DNA from: Saccharomycopsis fibuligera x Saccharomycopsis cf. fibuligera
Taxonomy: Eukaryota; Ascomycota; Saccharomycetes; Ascoideales; Saccharomycopsidaceae
DNA: 64,000 bases
Assembly (NCBI GenBank): GCA_001936135.1
Contig: CP012816.1
Location: 561,501 to 625,500 of the forward strand
Direction: 5' to 3'
Shown here: one piece after another, positions 20,141 to 28,570 of the stretch
Layout: each line of letters begins with the position of its first letter
Numbering within the stretch: the first letter of the stretch is position 1
The notes under the pieces: model-generated
The model's input: only the letters and a program-made list of their open reading frames with translations
Database searches by the model: none
Told to the model about the DNA's origin: nothing
Position numbers and translations under genes: made by a program

Positions 20141-20181
<41 letters not shown>

Positions 20182-21855
20182 ATTTCTAGTTGGTTTGGTT
20201 TTATCCCGTTTACAAATAAGTTTTATCTTCCCCCAAGTTTATCCATGTTTCTTAATTCCCTTTTTGGCTCTTCTATGTTGCGAGTGTTCTTGGATTCGTA
20301 CATCCAGAAGTTTTCGATTTTGATTTCTTTTCACCCTTTAGCTTTGCTGACAAATTTGATTTACCTTTTGCTATGTTCAACATTTTGTTGAGGTTACTCA
20401 ATTTTTTTTTTTTCTCACCATAAACTTTGGTGGTGGCCGGTAGGATTGGTAGTATAGAATACTCAATATAATTTTTTGTAAAAAAATACTAAGTTCAATG
20501 TAAATTTTGTTGTAAGACTGAGATTAAAACTGGCATTCCGATAGCGGATACAACTTTACTGTGGTGCAGCATGTCACATCTACGGTCCGCAGTTTCCCTT
20601 CACCTATGTCGTGAAAATTATGTTGTTTCAATGCATGCTTTATTATAATTAATAAACACCTGTCAAGCAGAATCAATGTGTGTCTATTTTCTTTATACAA
20701 AGAGCTGAGACCTTTGTCGTGACACGCTCTGTTTAAGTTGTGTGTCCTGTAGCTACACGACGCAACTGCAACATTTCCTATCTACGTGGCCCGGAATTTA
20801 GCCTTCATCACTATACTTCAGCACTAGTAGGCCTAATAAGTGTCTTTTGATTAGAGTACTAAATTCGGCTGGTGCTTCGGAAGCAAAGAAGCTACTGGTG
20901 GTCTATCCAACTATAATCCCTACTTTGGGTTGACGCAATAAAATTACCTTCAATTGCTGATGTTCTTGAGTTCGATTCCCAAAGTAGAACTAATCAACGT
21001 AAATATACTAAACTAACGTTTCTTTTTCTCTAATTTTTGGCAATTATCAACAGCCACTTACGAGTTTGGTTCAAATAGCATTAAGTGTCAGTATGGAGGA
21101 ATTGATGTCAGCAAGGTACTGGGGCGAGTAAAATCTAGAACTCGTACGATACTCGCAAAATATGTTTCTCATCTGTAGTACTCACATATTAAAATGAAAC
21201 GCTTTTTGGTCTATCGAGACGCCTCTTTGCGCGTCTGGGCTCCGCTGTTTAGTCTAGGTACTCTTCACGACCACTTCTCCTTGTTACGTTGTTGGCCGGT
21301 ATGCTTGCACGGTTTCTGTGCGAATATATTTATATGTAAATGACTATATAACAAGAAGGCATATCCTACCACAGTCGTCCAAGTTCTGATTCCTAAGTAT
21401 CTCTGAAACCTAAGTATCTCGAACTGTTGCCATTGTTATTGCTCCGGCTCTGATTCTTGTTCTTTTCTCTTTTCAGCCCAAACTACGTTATTTCCCTCTT
21501 GCATTCTCGTACTTTCAGTATTAGTTTAATTTCCCCTTGTATCACTTACGTATGCGATATTACTGTACCGCATTACTGGTAATTAGAATTATCTGCGCAG
21601 CTTATTCATATTATAAAATATTTGTGTAATCGGTTATGAGCCGGGCACCGCTCATGTCTATATGCATATTTATTCCATACAATGCACTCATACGCATGAA
21701 CGCTGTGATTCATAAAGTAAAGGAACCGGAAAAACATTGCTAATGTTCGAACTTCGATGTCTGACAAAAATCACAACGCACCATTATAGTCGCAGACATG
21801 GAGTCAGTCAGCAACTAACACTCCTGTTTATAGATTTACTTCAAAGCTGTTTGTC
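20113..21855. other. Gene-free region between permease and sterol esterase
   Basis: No gene seen in 1.7 kb. It begins with a 35-base T-run at 20143-20177. A 10-bp inverted repeat (CTACTTTGGG at 20920-20929, its complement at 20978-20987) encloses a GTTCGATTCC box resembling a tRNA B box, but I could not fold a tRNA. The remainder is AT-rich without clear structure. Confidence 0.5.
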
Positions 21856-23271
21856 ATGGCTGCCAGATATACTGACGACCATCATGATCAAGCATCTTTG
21901 GATAGCAATATGAACCTTGTTAGCCACGAGTTGCCAGAGAACCCGCTCTACATCCACGACGAGGTGCACTACTCCAAATTCAAGCAGCGAGTGTTCAGAA
22001 TCACATCATGCATAAACTCGTTTGTGTTTCTCTCTATATTGATGACCCTTGCGATATGTCGTTCATTGGTAGTTTCAACCACCCATTATTTCCAAAACCT
22101 TGGGTTCCAGCAGCTGGAAGGACTACCGCAGCAGCAGCAACAACAACAGCAAAAGGCAGCGTTGCCAAAGAAGGACCGCTTACTTGTACCCCATCTTTCA
22201 TACTATGTGGAGCTTTTAGATCTCAAGCTATTCGAATACAAAGTGACAACAAAGGATAATTTTATCATAAACCTCCAAAGGATTGTGGATCCTAACGAAT
22301 TACCCGAATTACGCGACAAACGGAAACCTGTGCTATTGCTTCATGGTCTATTGCAATCTTCTGGAGCATACATTTCCTCGGGCCAGGATTCCCTTGCTTT
22401 TTATTTGCATAAGCAAGGGTATGATGTGTGGTTGGGAAACAATAGATGCGGCTTCAACCCACAACATGTTTTTTATGATCCGAAGGATCCAAATATGTGG
22501 AATTGGAATATCTACAACATGGCAATGTACGATCTTCCAGCGATGATTGATCAAGTATTGTCGCAAGCACTGGGGTTCGACAAAGTAGCATTAGTGGCAC
22601 ATTCACAAGGCACCACACAAACCTTTCTTGCACTATTATCAAAAAACATTGCGGTTTTCAATAATGGCCTTAATCAAAAGCTCAGTTGTTTCATTGCGTT
22701 AGCACCAGCGGTTTTTGGTGGCGAATTGCTCCGTACTAAACTATTCATCAAGTTTATGAATTATCTTCCAAAAAAGCAATTCCACTATTTTTTCGGGGTG
22801 CTCTCATTTATGCCAATCATGATGTCGATGAGAAACGTACTTGTACTGCACCAGATTTTTGGATTTTTGAGTTACTCAATGTTTAGCTTTCTTTTCAATT
22901 GGGACGACAAACTTTGGGACTCAAGATACCGCACCAGACATTTTATATTCTCGCCAGTCTATATCAGCTGCAATTTAATGACCTGGTGGCTCAGCAATGA
23001 CGGGTTCTATGCTAATGCAAAAACTATATTCAATTACAATGATCAGTGGTTTGATGAGCAGACCCCGCCAATTTATCTTTTTGTGCCAGGAAGAGATAAC
23101 TTGGTTAACTGCGATTTGTTACTCGACCATTTTGCCAAATATGAGCCACATATGAGACGGTTCGAGTATAAGATATTGCCTACATATTCGCATTTGGACG
23201 TGTTGTGGGCAAGAGATGTGTTGAGTACTATTGGTGCCCCAGTAGTTGACTTCTTGCGCAGTTTGGATTGA
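21856..23271 (+). CDS. Membrane-anchored sterol ester hydrolase (Tgl1/Yeh1/Yeh2 family)
   Basis: This 471-residue acid-lipase-family enzyme is expected to hydrolyse steryl esters. Yeast relatives are Tgl1 and Yeh1 (lipid droplets) and Yeh2 (plasma membrane). An N-terminal transmembrane segment (about 52-75) is followed by a polyglutamine tract (about 94-102). The family motif [38 protein letters not shown]-like region is present at about 157-197, with Cys replacing the usual final Arg-Gly step (NNRCG). The catalytic triad is likely Ser250 (AHSQG), Asp414 (VPGRD) and His446 (YSHLD). Length is a little below Yeh1 and Yeh2 (about 540-570). Which paralogue it represents is not resolvable by eye. 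Confidence 0.88.
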   Translation: [471 protein letters not shown]

Positions 23272-23857
23272 TATTGCAAGGAATTTTTTTATCATGAAAG
23301 CTTGTCTTCCGTATAAACATCAAGTTTGTTTTATCTGTTTTACTCGCTTGGCCTTTTTCTCAAAAAGAGAAAATATTCATGTATTATAGTTTGGTTTTCG
23401 TTTCCTTTAGCATTTAAAATTAATAAAATTGATAGTTTGTTTCACAATCTTGAAAATGTCTTACGATAGTTTATTTTTCAATTAAGAAGTTGAATGGCTG
23501 CTAAAAAGCATTGTCAAAAGCGGTAACGCCTACAGTGTGCCTCGGTTTAGCCAATATTCCTTACAACATCTCACTGCTATCCAATTATAAAAAAATAGAC
23601 GATCATCAAATAATACAACAAAGTAATATATAAGACCTGGAAAATATCATATATACAGAAATGTTTATGCCTTTCTTGAAGAGGAGAAACTCAGGTGTTG
23701 TCCCTTCTGATACCTGTATCCGGAACGCTCAGCAAGATTTAATTAGCTTCCAACCACCAAAAAACTAAATGTATGGCACCATAATCCTCTCTATAATGCA
23801 TACATTTGCAAGAATGAATCGAAAAATATAACGGCCAATCACTTCAAGACTTTTTGC
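23272..23857. other. Convergent intergenic region esterase/MRPL39
   Basis: No gene seen. AT-rich, with T-rich and A-rich 3'-type sequence. Confidence 0.5.
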
Positions 23858-24333
23858 TCAAAATGGACTTGGTCTTCTCTTAAAATTTATTGGAGGCACG
23901 TCTGGCACTTTTCTTTTCTTGGCCTCCGTAAACAACACATGCTGCTTTACCACTGGGTCGTATCTCACTTGTTTCACTACTGGGGCGGTTCTCGGTCTAG
24001 TAACATATCTAGCAAAGCCGGTTCTGGCAGCGCTGATCAACTTAATAACAGTAGTTCTAGTTTTTGCCTCTTTCGAGTGTTAGTAATTATGTTGTCTCAA
24101 GGAGAAAGAAAATTTTATTTTATCTTTGCAGTTTAACCTTCTCGGAGCTACTCTACTCCCTGGTTTCCTGTTATTCAACTACCACAAAGATTTGTAAAAC
24201 TTTTTCTATCTAATTGTTGATGCGGGAGTTTTCTGAAGCTCATAGATACCATTATTTGCTTCAACCCAAACATTATCGGCATCAGTCGGCTCGCATTTAT
24301 CCATCAAATACTTGAAAAATACTTACTGGCCAT
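23858..24333 (-). CDS. MRPL39: Mitochondrial large-subunit ribosomal protein bL33m, spliced
   Basis: The gene encodes the 72-residue bL33 protein of the mitochondrial large ribosomal subunit. It has two exons: 24327-24333 (7 nt: ATG GCC A) and 23858-24069. The 257-nt intron (24070-24326) starts GTAAGT, ends CGAAAG and carries a perfect TACTAAC branch site (24079-24085 on the minus strand) 8 nt before the acceptor. The joined product begins [20 protein letters not shown] and contains [20 protein letters not shown], closely matching S. cerevisiae Mrpl39 ([20 protein letters not shown]). Without the first exon the frame has no ATG. The family is about 70 residues, so the model is complete. In S. 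cerevisiae MRPL39 adjoins SPT5, which is 4 kb away here. Confidence 0.93.
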
Positions 24334-24869
24334 GGTTGCTGAATATATTTAAATTTCGTTCCGGTTTGTCTGACGAAACAGATCTCAGTCCATCCATCTA
24401 TCTATGCATTCCTCATCTTCGCTCAGTTCAATCTCAGTTTTTCACTTTCTTTTCTCGATTTCCATTTTTAGGGGATACCCGGCGTGTTGTCGGTCTAATT
24501 GTCAACTCTGTGTAGAGCATATCAACAACACTATCTACTGACACATTTACATGGTTGTTGGAACAAAAACAAGGCCAAAAAAGATTGGTGGTAACCAGCA
24601 ATTGAGAAAAAAAAGAAAAAAAAAAAAAATTAAAACTTTTGGTTATCACAGCATGTAAACATATTTAGCATCGCTACAATTATCCCACTGCAAGAAACGT
24701 TAGCATGTCCCACTGTGCTGGTATAGTGCGCGGTAATTTTTTATTGTTTCTGATTATTCCCTTTTTGGTGTTTTCTGGCCTCACCAATAGAACTGATTTC
24801 ACGTTTTCCTCTCTTTAATCACCATAGATGAACACTTTCAAAACAACTTAAATTCAATGGCTTGAGCTA
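24334..24869. promoter_or_regulatory. Divergent region MRPL39/MCM10 with a minimal uORF
   Basis: A 536-bp spacer. An A-rich run is at 24606-24629. A two-codon upstream reading frame, ATG GCT TGA at 24857-24865, ends four bases before the MCM10 ATG at 24870. No other gene is seen. Confidence 0.5.
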
Positions 24870-26897
24870 ATGTCGGCTTTGCATGATGAATATAGAGTCC
24901 TTAGTGACGAAGAAGATGACTTCATTAACCTCGAAGATGCACTGAATAAGCAGCGTGAAATTGAACGCATTGAACAAGAGGTGCTTCGCAAACAAAAAGA
25001 AATCGAGCTGCTATTGAAGCGCAAACAGGAAGAGCAGCAACTGTGGCAAGAGAATAAGACTGACTTAGAAAAGGAAAGAGAAAGGGAAGCACTGCGAATT
25101 CACCAGCAGCAAAAACAGGCTGATATTGAGAAGCAGAAACAATACATCAAGCACAATAAACGCAACATCTTAGATGATAATGGTAGCAAAGCGATCGGCT
25201 CGTTTGCCGATAAGTTCTCATCCGTTAGAAGTGCAGATAAAGCAAAATTGGACCAAAAAAAGGCATTTTGGTCATCACGAAAATATACTTTTGGCTTGGA
25301 AGATGTTGATAACGAGGCTGGTGTTAATGCTCTGATTAAAGTACTGCCACAACCAGTGGTAAACGAGATAGAAAAATACTCGGGCCAAGAGCTCAGTGAA
25401 AGATATATTGAGGCACATCTTGTGGAAAAAGCATTGCATGACAAGAAAGTTTTTCGGGTTGATAAACTTTTTGCTAAGGTGTATCCTCCAGAGTTCAAAG
25501 AGCCTGAATATCCTAATTGGGTGGTGGTGGGAATCATCACCAGAAAGGGTGAACCAAAATTTACAAACAACCAACCGGCTACTGTAAAACAAAAGAAGCA
25601 TTTGAAACTTACCATATCCAATTTTATCCTAGAAATATCTTTGATGCTTTTTGGAGATGCATTTGACAAGTACTGGAAACTACAAGTGGGAGACGTTATC
25701 GGTATTCTCAATCCGCACATTTCACCATGGAAGAGCCCGAGCACCGGGCAGTACAAATCCTTCAATCTTACGCTAAGTACCGGTTATGATGCAATTATCG
25801 AAATTGGAAAATCTAAAAATTTTGGAATTTGTAAAGCATTTAGGAAAAATAGCCATACGCAATGTGGCATTCCAGTGGACAGATCGAAGACGGATTATTG
25901 CGAGTACCATCAAAACTTGTCCTTGAAGCGTATCACTGCCAATCGACTTGAGCTTGGAGGGCTAGCCACAAGCGGTGGACTAAACAAGCTCAAAAACACC
26001 AACAGTAAGCAAGTTTTAATGAACCTGAATTATAAAACTAATGATAATAAGAGTTTCGGTATTCAAATTTATGACAATCCGCATGCAGCACGTTTTAATG
26101 CAGAAAGCGATTTGAATAGCGGGAAGGTATATTTCTCCAACATTAATGCCAAAAGGGCTTTTTTCGATGATGAATTTGTGAATCCAGATGCGTTGAATAA
26201 CATTGAAGCTAAGCGAAAACGGCTCAAAAATAAAAAGAAAGAGTTGGAGTTGATGCAGAGATTACTGAACATTAGTGGTGGTGAGTCTTTGCGAGCTATT
26301 GTTAATTATTCGTCCCAACATCGAGAAACTGGCAAAAACAAAGATGAAAACGACAAAGACCAACAGCTTCAAAGCAAAAAAAATTCCCAGATTTTGCAAA
26401 CCGCATTTACTACTGACACTCTAAACAACTTGGGATTCGATCCGACCCGTAAACCATTTGGGACTGCCGCTGCAAGCAATGATGCCAGCTTGAGAAGTGA
26501 CCAACGTGGGAGGGCCAAAGAGAAAATCAGTCTTCTAGATAGCATACGTCGCAAGAAAAAAATTCACTTGTCTCCATCAAGAGAGTCAAGATTGAAGAGG
26601 GCTAAAACTTGGAACGAAAATGCTAAATCGTTAGCCAGCTATAAAAAGGAAACAGAGGCTAAAGAAGAATATGAGAATCATTTGTCTTCATCAACGCCGA
26701 GCCCTCAAAAACCAACGGTAAAGAACCAACAACAAAACCAACCCAGTCTAGGTAAGAATAGTTTGATGGGAAATTTAGTGGCGCAGGCGTCCAAAAAGAT
26801 TAATGATAGTGATGATAGTGATAGTGATTTGGATATCGATTTTGGAGATAATGAAGAAGCCAAGGCTAAATATTATGCATCGGTCAAAAAGACATAA
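24870..26897 (+). CDS. MCM10: DNA replication initiation factor Mcm10
   Basis: Mcm10 activates the Cdc45-MCM-GINS helicase and bridges it to DNA polymerase alpha at origins. The 675 residues have an acidic N-terminus, a glutamate/lysine/glutamine coiled coil (about 20-95), and an OB fold (about 190-310, PNWVVVGIITRKGEPKF through FNLTLSTGYDAIIEIG). A zinc finger follows with Cys321, Cys332, Cys344 and His347 (CKAF, QCGIPVDR, YCEYH). The conserved RxELGG-type segment after it (ANRLELGGL) is present. A long polar C-terminus ends in an acidic DSDDSDSDLDIDF stretch. Length is close to S. cerevisiae Mcm10 (571) plus extensions. A two-codon uORF lies 4 nt upstream and may reduce translation. Confidence 0.93.
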   Translation: MSALHDEYRVLSDEEDDFINLEDALNKQREIERIEQEVLRKQKEIELLLKRKQEEQQLWQENKTDLEKEREREALRIHQQQKQADIEKQKQYIKHNKRNILDDNGSKAIGSFADKFSSVRSADKAKLDQKKAFWSSRKYTFGLEDVDNEAGVNALIKVLPQPVVNEIEKYSGQELSERYIEAHLVEKALHDKKVFRVDKLFAKVYPPEFKEPEYPNWVVVGIITRKGEPKFTNNQPATVKQKKHLKLTISNFILEISLMLFGDAFDKYWKLQVGDVIGILNPHISPWKSPSTGQYKSFNLTLSTGYDAIIEIGKSKNFGICKAFRKNSHTQCGIPVDRSKTDYCEYHQNLSLKRITANRLELGGLATSGGLNKLKNTNSKQVLMNLNYKTNDNKSFGIQIYDNPHAARFNAESDLNSGKVYFSNINAKRAFFDDEFVNPDALNNIEAKRKRLKNKKKELELMQRLLNISGGESLRAIVNYSSQHRETGKNKDENDKDQQLQSKKNSQILQTAFTTDTLNNLGFDPTRKPFGTAAASNDASLRSDQRGRAKEKISLLDSIRRKKKIHLSPSRESRLKRAKTWNENAKSLASYKKETEAKEEYENHLSSSTPSPQKPTVKNQQQNQPSLGKNSLMGNLVAQASKKINDSDDSDSDLDIDFGDNEEAKAKYYASVKKT

Positions 26898-27148
26898 CAC
26901 TATTTTTAGAATTTAAATTTTGCTTGTGTATAATCAAAATTACGATATACTATCTAATAACGATGTGATTTATAATGATGATCGCAATAGTAATGCATTC
27001 ATACTACTGTAACTAACCCCAATCGTATCAACAATAAAAAAAAACTATATTATGACAAAGCAAAAACTAATGATAAAAGAAGTAAAACGTAAGAGAAAGA
27101 TAAAAAAACACCAACATTATCCTTTTTTTTTTTCCAAAAACAAAAATA
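26898..27148. other. Convergent intergenic region MCM10/TIF35
   Basis: 251 bp of AT-rich 3' sequence without a gene; short A- and T-runs occur near 27034 and 27123. Confidence 0.5.
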
Positions 27149-28072
27149 TCAACTTCTCACTTTTGGTTTGGACCACTCCAAATGCAAAATTAAATTGTGG
27201 TAACCTCTTCCATTCAAATCCTCCAAAGCTCTCTCGGCTTCTTCTACACTGCGGAAAGCAACGTAAGCCAAACCCTTGGATTTGCCGGTTTCTTTGTTTC
27301 TGACCAAAGTAACTCTTTGCAATGGTTGATAGTTGTAAAGCAATTCGTTTCTCAACATGTCTTCGTCAACAATTTCGTTCAATTGTGTGATTCTCAACGT
27401 AGTAGAATCGTCTCTTTCAAATCTGCCACTTGGAGAGCGAACATCACCTTCTTTACGGTTTCTAAGATGTGGAGGAATAAATGCGCCAGATTTTCCGCCT
27501 TCAGGAGCAGCAGAGGCAGCAGCGACCACTTCATCTGGAGTTGGAGTGGTGCTGGTACCCAAGGAGGCACCAAGAGTATCTTTGAATGGACATTTGGAGG
27601 TAAAATGCTCACCACCACAGGTTCTACATTTCAAGCCTGTAGAAGTAATCTTCTTAGAGCTTTCTTCCTTTTGTTTCTGTTCTTCTTCGTGTTCAAGAGC
27701 TTTCAAGTTGGTACTCAATTTCAATTGGACTGGTTCACCAAGCTGAGTGGTTCTGAGATCTGGACCAGGTGGAGTAGTCTTTTCTTCACCGTATTTCTTC
27801 CACTTCTTTCTCTCGGCAACAGCTGGGTGAACATGTTCCTTTATGACGGTATGCTTAATCTTCTGAATGATTTTCACTATCTTGTGGTTGTCATTTCTTC
27901 TGTATGTAATCACGGTTTTGGTTCCGTCTTTGTTGTCTATAATTTCTGGTTGAGGGAGATCATCATCGACATCGGCCCAGGCTCTAAACAAGATGGTTAG
28001 TAGATATTCTTCGGGGACCTCGATTCAGTATCTGTAATAAATAAGTGCCGTTACATACAATTCAGATGGCAT
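27149..28072 (-). CDS. TIF35: Translation initiation factor eIF3g, spliced
   Basis: eIF3g is the RNA-binding g subunit of eIF3, needed for scanning and reinitiation. Exon 1 is 28059-28072 (14 nt: ATG CCA TCT GAA TT) and exon 2 is 27149-27983. The 75-nt intron (27984-28058) begins GTATGT, has TACTAAC at 27996-28002 (minus strand) and ends TTTAG. The joined 282-residue product starts MPSELAWADVDDDLPQPEI. It contains the eIF3g block (AERKKWKKYG), a CCHC zinc knuckle (Cys124, Cys127, His131, Cys136) and a C-terminal RRM (about 200-280, with KGLAYVAF as RNP1) ending HLEWSKPKVRS. Exon 2 alone lacks an ATG and would start at an unconvincing TTG. It is divergent from SPT5. Confidence 0.94.
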
Positions 28073-28570
28073 TTTGGCGTTTTATTGTGTGGGTTGTATT
28101 GTATTATTACCAGGTCTTGTGTGTTCCCTTCACTGCTCCACTCTCTTTATTCAGTTTCCTCTGAAAAGTTTTTTCAAAATCTTTTATGTTCTTTCCACTT
28201 CACCTCAACACCACCGGATAGGTACAGGGCACCCAACCATTAAGAGAAATTCCAAAACAAAAGAAAAGAAGAAAAAAAACAAGTTGCGTGAAAGGTGCTC
28301 AAAATGAAAGAAAAGAGAAGGAAGAGGATGAGCTAGTTGGAAGCATAGCATTACACGTAATCACACCGTCCCTGTGCTCTTATCAATCCATTAATCTATC
28401 CATCCATCTATCTGTATACCTGTTTACTTACTCATTCATTTCATTGATTTATGCAACTTTATACTGAAACAGAATTGACATCAGTTTAGCATTTATCTAT
28501 TTTTCAATACAATTCGCTTTTCCCCTCATCTCATTTAAGACTTATTGCCTTCACAGTGATAAAATCCACT
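28073..28570. promoter_or_regulatory. Divergent promoter region TIF35/SPT5
   Basis: A 498-bp spacer with an A-rich purine stretch (about 28250-28325) and (CCAT/CTAT)n-like short repeats near 28385-28415. No gene seen. Confidence 0.45.

Noticed and set aside
20960-20990. tRNA gene at the B-box-like motif
   Set aside because: No A box, anticodon stem or acceptor stem could be built around it.
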